A DNA stretch of 64,000 nucleotides, taken from RGIG8775 sp045128735. GTDB lineage: Bacteria; Bacillota; Clostridia; Oscillospirales; CAG-272. The position numbers were made by a program, and so were the translations under genes. The stretch is from contig JBGVRT010000100.1 in NCBI GenBank assembly GCA_045128735.1, forward strand, positions 1 to 64,000. Reading direction: 5' to 3'. The notes beneath the pieces were generated by a model. It ran no database searches, was not told the origin of the DNA, and saw nothing but the letters and a program-made list of their open reading frames with translations. Shown here piece after piece: positions 13,249-21,968 of this stretch. How positions within the stretch are numbered: position 1 is the stretch's first letter; every line of letters starts with the position of its first letter.

Positions 13249-16143
13249 TTATACCTTAACTTGATATTTTATTGCATACGGAACAGGCATGGGCACCTCG
13301 CCGTCCTCGGTCTCAAAGCTGATAACGTCACCCTTGGCAAGTGGAATAATAAAATCATCTTCGTTTATATACTGGCTTATGTCTATAACCTTATCATACC
13401 AGTAGTTAGTTGCCAAATAATTAGTGCCGTCCGAAAGGAGCTCAACGTACTCATCGATGTCACATACCATAACGTTTTGACAATATAGCCCGTTTTCAAA
13501 ATCTATATAGTTAAACCAACACTCATCGCCGCTATCGGAATAACCAACACCATGACCATAGTCCTGACAATTTTTCATAAGCTTGTCGGGTATCTCGTAT
13601 ACCTCCCGACCAAACTTACATTCAGATATCGGCACATCGCCCTCCACAATATCCGCCAAAAAACTTACAAAATCTTCGCTTGATGCCCTCATAGATAGGT
13701 CCACAGATATTTTTATACCCACACTACCATTTGTAATTAAATCTACCTTTATTACTCCGTCCTCGCTTACCTTGTCGAAGTATATCTCCCTTGTCTCTCT
13801 TGTGTCAGTCACTTCTATACACGATTTTTCAGGAATTACATATTGCCCCATCCCGTCGTTCGTAAGCTTGATAAACATAGTGTATACGCCTTTTTCAAAA
13901 CCTGATATCTCAAAAGACTCGGTCATACCATAATTTTGGTACCGTGTCGTAAGGCTCAGCTTTCGATTTATGGGCTCAAAATATGCCATATCGCCATCGG
14001 ATAACCCGAATTCATACGGCAATCTTTTTGTACGTACCACTCTTTTAACGGGCGTATGCTTGATAGTATAGGGTTCCCAATCCGTTACAACGCCATTATC
14101 AAGCTGAGGTCTAACTGTGCAGTCTACCGATGCTCCGGACTTGACAACAAATAATAGCGTCATGCATTCATAGTCCAAGTACCGCGCATCAAAAATAACT
14201 CCATCGCCATAGTCTCTTACCTGTAGCAGCGGTACGGTGGCATCTGCTGTTTCAAACAGTGCAATTTGTAAGTAATACTTATCGTCGGCCCCTCCAGCGG
14301 GGCAACCACTTAAGGAAAATTTGTGCTTTCCTGGATTCCAGCCATAAGATTTCATAAATAACCACATGCGGAAATCTTTTGTGCAAGTGCCTTTAACTGA
14401 GAAAGAGCCGTCAGGATGCAATGTCCTCGTCACACCATTGGAGGTATAGCTGGGACTGGTAAACGAATAAGGATACGGCACAAGATTTCTCAACTTTATA
14501 TAACTCGCACCGCCGACCATAGAAATCACACCGTACGGCAAAACATCATCCGTTATAGTAACGCTCTTGGCAATTCCCTCGTTTATCTTGTCCTTATAGA
14601 GAATCCCTTTAGCCGCATACTCAAGCTTTTCGACCCGCTTCACCGCCTCGCTGACCTCTTTATCGGTGTAAACCCTCAATCCCGTAAACTCCTCCTGCGT
14701 GCCCCTGGGGATAAGCTCTACAAGCATACCGTCCGAAATCTCATATTCCCCGTTTTCCTGCATTGAAGCACGCTCTGTCAGCTGCAAGTAGTTCTTCTCC
14801 GAAAGCTCCACACGAAGATGTGTATAACGACAAAACTTCTCAAATTGCTCTACCCATATGTCACCGTTCACGAGCTTGTATATTCCCTCGTCGGTGCTCT
14901 TGATAAGAAGCCGTATCTCCGCATTGTCGGCATATTGAATAATTCCTATGCCGCCTCGGCCCAATAACATACCGCTTATACGTTTGTAAACAATATCATC
15001 GTCGTACAGCTCCTCAGGGCTTATAAGCTCGTGGTATTCTTCCGCGAACTCGCCTATAACGTCAATAACGCAGACACTGGAGTCGCCGATTTCATTTATC
15101 GACTTCCCCGAATCCTCAAAGATCTTTTTCACGTCGTTCCATACGGGAATGTGCCCGTCAGCTATGGCTCCGCGCGTCGCCAATACCTGCGCCTCGCCCT
15201 CTCCAAAGACGAAAAGCTTTGTCTCCGAATTGTAGGTGCCGAGTCCAATCTTAACGCAGTCGTCGGCAGGGTCATATACAATGGCGTAGGCACTGTCGCC
15301 GTTAACCCTTATAACGTAGCCTGACAGCTCCGAGAGAAGCACCCCGTCAGCGTTTGCGATTATCACCGCGTCGCCCACCTCTAAGGACTCAATCTGCTTG
15401 GCAAAGGTGTCGCCGCCTACCAAAAGGTCTCCGCTAATAGAAAGCCCGCCCTCAATAACCTGGTCGCCAACCTTCCCCACCTTCGTCTCGTCTGTGTAAG
15501 ATTTCAAAGCAGCAAGCTTTTCTTCAGTGCGCACATCCAAACCCGAAAGAGCACCATCTGCATATTTCTTTGTCACAGCGTCGGAATCCTCTTGAGGCTC
15601 GCCAACACGCAACCGCCCCCCAAAGGTTCTTTGCGCTATCGAGTGTTCCTGAACCTGTCCCGAATACCCCACAACTCCGTTTTGACCGTCAAGAATCCTG
15701 TAAATGTAAGCCCCCGACGTCTTTTCCGACGTCTTAACACACTCCTCAACAGCGTCTCTTAACTCCTCCTCAAGCTCAAGCTCGTATTTTCTTAGGCTCT
15801 CAAAGACCTCGGCAAGCGTTATAACCTCAGCGCACAACCTCGATAACTCATTAGTCGGCGAAACTGCGTTCACCTCCGAAACAACTCTGTTAATCTCGGC
15901 AAGCAATGACTTTTCAGCGTCAATAAGCGGACGGTAAAAAGCCTGCTTTATCTGTAAAGGCGTCATTCCAGCCTCACTCGGTCTATCGGGGAGACTGTAT
16001 GCCGATTTACGCAGAATACTGTCGGCAACACTGCGCTCCACCTCTTTTACAGAAACCACAGCCTCTGTCTCCTTAATAAGAGCCTCAAGCCTGGTATGAA
16101 GCTCCTCAAAGTTAAACGCTGTCACGCGTTCCTTTTCATTCAT
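13249..16143 (-). CDS. tail fibre / receptor-binding protein
   Basis: 964 residues. The N-terminal 130 residues are helical, probably the virion attachment and trimerisation part. Near residue 185 comes DAVTKKYAD, a hallmark of phage tail fibres. The remainder is beta-rich with several jelly-roll or carbohydrate-binding-like segments, aromatic and Cys-poor. It shares one base with the upstream nozzle gene (TAATG), so both are made together. The role is attachment to the host surface; the C-terminal half should set host specificity. No depolymerase active site is recognisable. Confidence 0.75.
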   Translation of the reverse strand: MNEKERVTAFNFEELHTRLEALIKETEAVVSVKEVERSVADSILRKSAYSLPDRPSEAGMTPLQIKQAFYRPLIDAEKSLLAEINRVVSEVNAVSPTNELSRLCAEVITLAEVFESLRKYELELEEELRDAVEECVKTSEKTSGAYIYRILDGQNGVVGYSGQVQEHSIAQRTFGGRLRVGEPQEDSDAVTKKYADGALSGLDVRTEEKLAALKSYTDETKVGKVGDQVIEGGLSISGDLLVGGDTFAKQIESLEVGDAVIIANADGVLLSELSGYVIRVNGDSAYAIVYDPADDCVKIGLGTYNSETKLFVFGEGEAQVLATRGAIADGHIPVWNDVKKIFEDSGKSINEIGDSSVCVIDVIGEFAEEYHELISPEELYDDDIVYKRISGMLLGRGGIGIIQYADNAEIRLLIKSTDEGIYKLVNGDIWVEQFEKFCRYTHLRVELSEKNYLQLTERASMQENGEYEISDGMLVELIPRGTQEEFTGLRVYTDKEVSEAVKRVEKLEYAAKGILYKDKINEGIAKSVTITDDVLPYGVISMVGGASYIKLRNLVPYPYSFTSPSYTSNGVTRTLHPDGSFSVKGTCTKDFRMWLFMKSYGWNPGKHKFSLSGCPAGGADDKYYLQIALFETADATVPLLQVRDYGDGVIFDARYLDYECMTLLFVVKSGASVDCTVRPQLDNGVVTDWEPYTIKHTPVKRVVRTKRLPYEFGLSDGDMAYFEPINRKLSLTTRYQNYGMTESFEISGFEKGVYTMFIKLTNDGMGQYVIPEKSCIEVTDTRETREIYFDKVSEDGVIKVDLITNGSVGIKISVDLSMRASSEDFVSFLADIVEGDVPISECKFGREVYEIPDKLMKNCQDYGHGVGYSDSGDECWFNYIDFENGLYCQNVMVCDIDEYVELLSDGTNYLATNYWYDKVIDISQYINEDDFIIPLAKGDVISFETEDGEVPMPVPYAIKYQVKV

Positions 16144-19100
16144 TACGTTATCCCCCTGTTATTTTTATTTATCTTGTACAGTAACGATAAGCTCTGCAAC
16201 GCGCACCCACCGTCGCCCTCCGATACACAGCGCAGTACAATATAATTCACGTTGCGCTGATTAAGCCTGAAGGTGTGGGAGACCGCAAACCCGGTGTCAA
16301 AGCTCATATTATCAAAAGAGAAATTGTCAAAGGCAAAGCGTCGGTTTACGCAGGCTGTAAGCTCTCTGTCCGAAAACCTCGTTCTGTACCCTACCTTTAA
16401 CCGCCCTTCAAATCTGTTGTCGCAGGCAACAGTCAACCCGAGAATGGTTTTAGATGCCATATTGGTACCCAAATCAAATATAGGCGAATACCACTCCGCG
16501 ATAATATCACGCGCATCAATAAGCTGCGCGGATACCGCCGATGGTAGCTTGTCACCAAAATCCGATACCGCGATATATTCACCCGTGGCATAGTCCTTAA
16601 GCTTAAAGCTGTTATCACTTATCTCGGTAACGAACAAACGCCTTCCCCGCATAGCTCTGTGAAGTCTGAAGCCACTACATAGGACAGATACTGCCTCGCC
16701 GTTTCCGTCAAGAAGCTCAAAACATCCGTCTCCGATGTCGGTATTGTATATTTTATAAGTTCCGCCCTCGATAAGACCGCTGTCTCCCGCGCGGTCAACA
16801 TACAACTCCGTTCCGTCATATATGCCGAATATTACCGACTGGGGAACGTATATCCTTCCCTCTCTCACCTCAAGCCCGTCTGTGTCAAGATATAGCGAAT
16901 AAACGTCGGGAGAAGTGAATTCAAAGTGCTTGCCCTCATATATTCCCGCTCTTACCGCCTCGCTGAAGGTTACTGTTCCGTCCGAGCTGTTAAATCCCAG
17001 CTCGCCCGGATAACACTTAAATAGAGTTCTGTCGGTGTATTCACTGTCAAATACGCATATTTTTCCGTCATCTGTACCGAAATACAGCTTGCCGTCTATT
17101 ACCGCCCATATTCTCGCAGGCAGATTATCCCAATACCACCATTCGTAATTGTATGAGCCGTCAGCATCGTCGCTTGCCCTGTATTTGTATCTTGCATCGG
17201 CGATGTAACAAACACCGTCCACCGAAAGATAATAGCGGTTTTCAAAAACAACACCAACAGCCTCCGAAAGATTAGCGTGGGCACATAACCTTTCGTTTAC
17301 CGAGCGTGACCGTTCACGCGTGTACCTTTCAGCCGCTACAAGATTCTGACCCAATACAACGCCAAAAACACCGTTGCGCGAAAGCATAATATTGTCGCCT
17401 GCAAAATTAACACATGCCGACCGCGATATCAGCGTTTCGCCTATAGCACCTGCCGTCACAGGAAAAACAGTCTCGCCCTCGCAAAGCTTGCCTTCCCCGT
17501 CGTAATACTCTCTCACAGACCCGGTTCTGTAATATATCGTAGCCTCTCTGTCAGCCGCCTTTTTATATATAACCATCGTGCTGTCCGAAAGTCTTGCATA
17601 CCCTCCGATAGGCGATGAATCAGAGCCAAGCGCCGCCGTTTGTCCGCTTGTAAAATAGGTAAAATCGTCGGAAGCGGAATAATAATCAACGTTAGGACGC
17701 AAATCATTCCCCGTCACAAATAACCTGTCGGTGTTACCGTATGCTCCGAAAAGCATTCCAAAGCTGCAACCGTTTATGTCGTCAGCGTTCATCTCAGCCT
17801 CTTTCTTGTCCTCAACACCGTGCTCCTCGTCCTGCCCTGAAGGAACGTAGGTTATCGTAATGTTGTTCTCCAACTTGGTACTATATCTGTAGTTCTGAGT
17901 ATCTATGTTAAAAGCTATCTCTCCCGTTTCAAAATTAACGGTGGCAGCAAGCGACGGAGGATTATCCGGATTTATAGCTTTGTGATATGTTTCATCTCTA
18001 TATAAATAACACCCGCCCCTGCCGTAAGTTTCACCCAAGCTGTTGGTATATTCGTTAATATAATCGATTGTGCCTGAATTGTAATACTTTATATTTACCC
18101 TTATCGTCTCCCCCTCCTTGGGCTGTAAATCCAGCTTTACAGTGATGTCTTTATGCCCCTCGCCGGTAAACACCTCAACTCTCTCGCGTTTTTCGCGCCG
18201 AGCGGAAACGAATGTCACATAAATATTATCGGTATTCGATACAGTCGGTGTTGCAAACGAAAGCGTTATTTTGCCTTCCTCAAAGTTGACGCTTCCTCCC
18301 GTTTCCACCTCTTCACCGTACTCATAAGGCTCACTCATATACCTGTATAATGTATCCGAGCCTGTAACCACCTCGTCGGGGATAACCTCATCGGGAAGCT
18401 TACCGCCATCAATAACCGTTCCCTTTCTTGTATAGCCGTTAATATATACCTTCTCGGCCACCTCACCGTTAACATCGTAAAACTCTACTCTGACCTTTAC
18501 CTCACTTCCCTCCTCAATAGGACTGTCGAGTGTCCAAGTCGCTTCATCTTTGTCAGTGCCGACAAGTCGGTTTATTCTTTTTTTGCAAAGCAAGTTAGGC
18601 TCGTCAAGTACGCCCTTAACGTCGCTCTCACTCTCGGCATCACAGTTTATGTTTATGGTAGTGGTGGGAATATATGTGTCCTCGCCGTTCTCCACACGCC
18701 TCAGCTCATAGCTTTCGCCGCCATTCCAAGTGCCGTATACGAGATAATCGCCCGCCCCGACAATATAAAGCCGCTCATTTCTTAAATAAGCCTCGCTTCT
18801 GTCGTCTCTCAGTCTTCCCGCGTCAACAAGCGAAGGTGCGTGCGTAGAGCTCTCTGTAATATCTCTCAAGCTGTACTCACCGTCCGCAACGTCAACTCTG
18901 TAAAAGCGTGCGCCCGCGTGTAACAAAAAATGATTACCGTATTTCCAAAAGCCGTTTATTCTCCTGGTCTCCCTCTTGTCGCTTTCTGTGCTGAACAGCT
19001 CACGCCAACCGTTTCGCTTGCAATTAGTTCCGTAGCGATTTATAAGATTACGCATATCGGTTGCCCTGTTTGGGCTCACCTCAAACGGAGAGGTGGAAAA

Positions 19101-19172
19101 ATCAACTCCCTTAAGGTCATCCAAAACAAGAGTCTTTCTGTCCTTCAGATTAATTCCCATCCTTGCTCTCAT
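16143..19172 (-). CDS. tail nozzle / stabilisation protein of a short-tailed phage
   Basis: 1009 residues, beta-rich throughout. The opening GVDFSTSPFEVSPNRATDMRN resembles the N-terminus of T7 gp12-like nozzle and P22 gp10-like proteins, which use a phrase of the type 'sites, then mean no of conserved DxxxSP...A..MxN' to begin a propeller of repeated strands. Length and position after the adaptor gene agree. It would form the tube below the portal and adaptor through which DNA leaves. The start at 19172 has GAGGTG four bases before it; ATG 19160 is an alternative. Family placement is from memory of these proteins. Confidence 0.7.
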   Translation of the reverse strand: MRARMGINLKDRKTLVLDDLKGVDFSTSPFEVSPNRATDMRNLINRYGTNCKRNGWRELFSTESDKRETRRINGFWKYGNHFLLHAGARFYRVDVADGEYSLRDITESSTHAPSLVDAGRLRDDRSEAYLRNERLYIVGAGDYLVYGTWNGGESYELRRVENGEDTYIPTTTININCDAESESDVKGVLDEPNLLCKKRINRLVGTDKDEATWTLDSPIEEGSEVKVRVEFYDVNGEVAEKVYINGYTRKGTVIDGGKLPDEVIPDEVVTGSDTLYRYMSEPYEYGEEVETGGSVNFEEGKITLSFATPTVSNTDNIYVTFVSARREKRERVEVFTGEGHKDITVKLDLQPKEGETIRVNIKYYNSGTIDYINEYTNSLGETYGRGGCYLYRDETYHKAINPDNPPSLAATVNFETGEIAFNIDTQNYRYSTKLENNITITYVPSGQDEEHGVEDKKEAEMNADDINGCSFGMLFGAYGNTDRLFVTGNDLRPNVDYYSASDDFTYFTSGQTAALGSDSSPIGGYARLSDSTMVIYKKAADREATIYYRTGSVREYYDGEGKLCEGETVFPVTAGAIGETLISRSACVNFAGDNIMLSRNGVFGVVLGQNLVAAERYTRERSRSVNERLCAHANLSEAVGVVFENRYYLSVDGVCYIADARYKYRASDDADGSYNYEWWYWDNLPARIWAVIDGKLYFGTDDGKICVFDSEYTDRTLFKCYPGELGFNSSDGTVTFSEAVRAGIYEGKHFEFTSPDVYSLYLDTDGLEVREGRIYVPQSVIFGIYDGTELYVDRAGDSGLIEGGTYKIYNTDIGDGCFELLDGNGEAVSVLCSGFRLHRAMRGRRLFVTEISDNSFKLKDYATGEYIAVSDFGDKLPSAVSAQLIDARDIIAEWYSPIFDLGTNMASKTILGLTVACDNRFEGRLKVGYRTRFSDRELTACVNRRFAFDNFSFDNMSFDTGFAVSHTFRLNQRNVNYIVLRCVSEGDGGCALQSLSLLYKINKNNRGIT

Positions 19173-19173
19173 C

Positions 19174-19782
19174 TTACACCTCGTATACAGAGTATTTGCT
19201 GACTACTCGTGACTGCCTTCCGCTTTCGCCCTTGCTCACCTCGGCTATAGAAGACTCAAAAAAGTTCCTCGCCTCCGCCGCCTCGTCGGGCTCGTCCATT
19301 CTGAAAAGCTCTCCCTTGATAAAATAGGGAATATAGCATGCAATACGGTCGGGTATCGGTAGCTCAAGCTCGTTGTCAGCCTCCGCAAGTAGCCTCGGAA
19401 TGCTCGGCTTGTATAAAACCCTGTACTCGCCATCTGACTCCATATTCTTAAGAAGCACCGTATCACCCTCGCGGTGATATTCACAATCGCCTATATATTC
19501 CGCCGAGCCCTCAAAAACGATACGTTCAACGTCAAAGAAATCGGGAATAAGCGCTCCAAGCTCATATCTTCCACCTTCTCCCAGACCGAAGCTTTTTACA
19601 GGCAATACCCGCCTTTCTTCAATAACCGAGAAGCAACGGTTTAAGGCACCCGTCATCATAAGCAAATAATCCGAATATTGCTCATTGTCATATATGCCGT
19701 CGATATCCTCGGGTCTGAGATTCTCTCTGCCAACCGCAAACATTAGCTTCAGTGCCTCAATCTTTATTTCTCCAAGCTTCAT
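19174..19782 (-). CDS. head-tail adaptor (tail tubular A-like) protein
   Basis: 202 residues. The helical N-terminal half (LGEIKIEALKLMF, then YLLMMTGALNRCF) is followed by a beta-rich middle and a C-terminal helix region (IPYFIKGELFRMDEPDEAAEARNFFE). This layout matches adaptor or gatekeeper proteins that dock below the portal of short-tailed phages. It lies directly before the nozzle gene, with one base between them, and after a terminator that separates it from the coat genes. Confidence 0.65.
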   Translation of the reverse strand: MKLGEIKIEALKLMFAVGRENLRPEDIDGIYDNEQYSDYLLMMTGALNRCFSVIEERRVLPVKSFGLGEGGRYELGALIPDFFDVERIVFEGSAEYIGDCEYHREGDTVLLKNMESDGEYRVLYKPSIPRLLAEADNELELPIPDRIACYIPYFIKGELFRMDEPDEAAEARNFFESSIAEVSKGESGRQSRVVSKYSVYEV

Positions 19783-19805
19783 TTTTTACCTTTGTCCTTT
19801 CTCCC

Positions 19806-19843
19806 AAAAACAGCCTCGCCCGCTTTGGGCAAGGCTGTTTGAT
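19806..19843 (-). terminator. intrinsic terminator between head and tail genes
   Basis: On the minus strand AAACAGCCTTGCCC, loop AAAG, then CGGGCGAGGCTGTTTTT. It stands just after the decoration-protein gene and before the adaptor gene, inside the late operon. It would let coat and decoration protein be made in excess over tail proteins. Confidence 0.8.
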
Positions 19844-19846
19844 AAA

Positions 19847-20164
19847 TTATACAAGCGCGGCAATCCCCACGCTTACCGATTTAGCAGCGTTGAGGACTAT
19901 TTTATCCTTGTTTGCGCCGCTCACGTTCTTAAAGCGTCCGCTGTCAAGCTTGAGCAGGCTTATACCTACGGGAATCTCAAGCGTCATATCGGCTACTCCC
20001 TGAATGTGGTTGCCGGCTTTAACTGTCAGCGCAGTCGCCGCAGTCGAGTTAATAACAAGAACCATCTTGTCATCTCTGTCGTCAAACTCTATAGGGGTAT
20101 CCGTCGCTGCCGCAAGGGTAATAAGCGCAGGGGTCGCTATTTCATTTCTCATAGTTACCTTCAT
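19847..20164 (-). CDS. putative head decoration protein
   Basis: 105 residues, almost all beta strands, rich in Ala, Thr and Val, no Cys or Trp. It stands immediately after the coat protein gene (14 bases) and just before a terminator, the usual place of small capsid-stabilising proteins. The fold is probably an Ig-like or beta-tulip decoration domain (inference from composition). Confidence 0.6.
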   Translation of the reverse strand: MKVTMRNEIATPALITLAAATDTPIEFDDRDDKMVLVINSTAATALTVKAGNHIQGVADMTLEIPVGISLLKLDSGRFKNVSGANKDKIVLNAAKSVSVGIAALV

Positions 20165-20178
20165 CTGTCTGCACCTCC

Positions 20179-21045
20179 TTATGCGTACTTAACGTTGATG
20201 TTATAGATTTCTTTAGGACGGACGACCTTAGCCTGATAAAGGATAAAGCCCTTTATAGCGTCCTTAAATCCCTTCTCGGGTCTGTAAGCCTCGGTTTCGG
20301 TAAGAGGCTTGGCAAAGGCAACCGCGCGCTCTGTACGTATCATAATATTGTCCTCTGCACCGCCTGCGGTCTTATATACGTTGTTTGAGCATTTTATAAT
20401 TACTCTGCCGTACATACCTACCTTGCCGTTCTTGAGCATATCCGAGTTGTCGGTGTCAATCTTGGTGTATGCTCTCTTGAGCAGCGTAAAGAATCTGGGC
20501 GATACGGTAGCCACCACCTTTGTACTGTCGGCAACGTCGTTCTCGCGCAGCTTCTGAATAGCCAAGTCAAGAATTTCAAGCACGTTTGTAGCCTCGGCAG
20601 TGGTGTCGCCCGATGTAACCTTCATTGCCGAAGGATAAAGCTTTGGAACCGTGCTGTCAACTACCTGAGACGAAATATGCTTGTCTATCTCGTTTGCAAG
20701 CCCCTCCGAGGTTTCGGACTCAAGCGCGCCCATAATATCCTCAGAAGCCTGCGCCTTGTCGATATCATCAATGCCGTAATTGAAATACGACAGCTGATTG
20801 ATATACATAATAATCGAGGAAGTGGGAACCTCCTCGGGGTCTCCGATGTCAAGCCCTTTCTTCTCCTGCTTTGTGATGGTGGTAATAGTGGGTCTGCCTA
20901 CTCCGAGAATAGTTACGGACTCACCCTGCTTTTTAACGTTGCCCTCATACTTGCGGTTGCAGTCCTCGGCAAACACGCAAAGTCTTTCGAGCTCTCTGTT
21001 GATACCCTCGGCCCACACCGAAGGCACAAATGTTTCATATGCCAT
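20179..21045 (-). CDS. major capsid protein
   Basis: 288 residues, with N-terminal MAYETFVPSVWAEGINRELER. It contains the strand-rich segment with TKQEKKGLDIGDPEEVPTSS and the central helix (DKAQASEDIMGALESETSEGL) typical of HK97-fold coat proteins of P22-like and related phages, then TKVVATVSPRFFTLLKRAY and a C-terminal AKVVRPKEIYNINV. It follows the scaffold gene and has a good ribosome site. It forms the icosahedral shell. Confidence 0.8.
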   Translation of the reverse strand: MAYETFVPSVWAEGINRELERLCVFAEDCNRKYEGNVKKQGESVTILGVGRPTITTITKQEKKGLDIGDPEEVPTSSIIMYINQLSYFNYGIDDIDKAQASEDIMGALESETSEGLANEIDKHISSQVVDSTVPKLYPSAMKVTSGDTTAEATNVLEILDLAIQKLRENDVADSTKVVATVSPRFFTLLKRAYTKIDTDNSDMLKNGKVGMYGRVIIKCSNNVYKTAGGAEDNIMIRTERAVAFAKPLTETEAYRPEKGFKDAIKGFILYQAKVVRPKEIYNINVKYA

Positions 21046-21069
21046 TTGGTAAACTCCTTTTCTGTAAAA

Positions 21070-21858
21070 TTATTTTTTCCAGGTTTTCATACTCTCACGA
21101 ATTCTGTCATAGTTTTTTGAAACCTCATCGGATGTCATTGCCTTGACCTGCTCGTAAGTAAAATACTCACTCTCGGGAGCCTGACCTCCCGAAAGAGCGC
21201 CGGGACTCGCCTTGCTGTTGGCTAATGCCTGCGCCGCTCTTTGGTCCGCCTTTTTCTGTGAGACCTTAACGAAACGCTCATAGCCCTCGTATATCTCAGC
21301 CAAAGGTCTTTGCCCCACCTTGCCGTCAGCATATTCCGCAAAGCTTTTGTCAGCAACAAGCTTATCAAGATCAACGTCGGGATACTTCTTTATAAAGTCC
21401 TCTCTGTCAGCCCTGAACCACGCCTCTTGCTTCTCGGTCTTTGCTTCCGCCTCCCTCTCCGCGCGCTTTTTTTCCTTCTGATGCTTGGCGTAATCGCCGA
21501 GAGGATCTCCTCCTTGCTTCTGTATCTCTCTCATCATAAGATACTCGGCAACGTCCTCCGCATCCTTGAGCTCCTCATGGGTGAACGGATTTTCCCCCAC
21601 TGCCTCGATAATTGCTTCCACCCTCGCCGCCTCAAGCTCGCGTGCACGTTCCTGCTCTCTGCGTCGATGTGCGTTTTCTCGGTTAACTGATTCGGCACTT
21701 TTCTCGGTGCCCGCCTCGGGGCGTCCCCCTTCTGTTTCACCGTCTGAAAATTCGGAATCATTACCGTTTCCGTCAAGCTCGGCGTCTGACTTGACATCCT
21801 CTGCTACGCTATCCGCAGCTTCGGTATTTACCGCCGTGTTAGTGTTTTCTTCGGTCAT
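21070..21858 (-). CDS. capsid scaffolding protein
   Basis: 262 residues, very acidic N-terminal third (Asp/Glu/Gly-rich, largely disordered), a charged helical middle (about 65-150, many Arg/Glu/Lys) and a C-terminal helix ending in RIRESMKTWKK. This composition, plus the place between portal and coat genes, is that of a scaffolding protein that guides prohead assembly and is then removed. No protease motif is seen. Confidence 0.75.
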   Translation of the reverse strand: MTEENTNTAVNTEAADSVAEDVKSDAELDGNGNDSEFSDGETEGGRPEAGTEKSAESVNRENAHRRREQERARELEAARVEAIIEAVGENPFTHEELKDAEDVAEYLMMREIQKQGGDPLGDYAKHQKEKKRAEREAEAKTEKQEAWFRADREDFIKKYPDVDLDKLVADKSFAEYADGKVGQRPLAEIYEGYERFVKVSQKKADQRAAQALANSKASPGALSGGQAPESEYFTYEQVKAMTSDEVSKNYDRIRESMKTWKK

Positions 21859-21870
21859 ACTTTACCTCCG

Positions 21871-21924
21871 TGGATTTTTCCGCTGTTCCTGCGTAATTTG
21901 GATTTTTCCGCTATTCCTTGCGTA
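21871..21924. repeat. two-copy tandem repeat between portal and scaffold genes
   Basis: A unit of about 25 bases beginning TGGATTTTTCCGCT occurs at 21871-21895 and 21899-21924 with one substitution and one insertion. No coding role is seen. It lies in the 110-base gap between the two genes. Confidence 0.7.
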
Positions 21925-21968
21925 TATCGTCAGCCTCCCTTGCCAAAGAGAGGAAAACTGAGCTGTTT

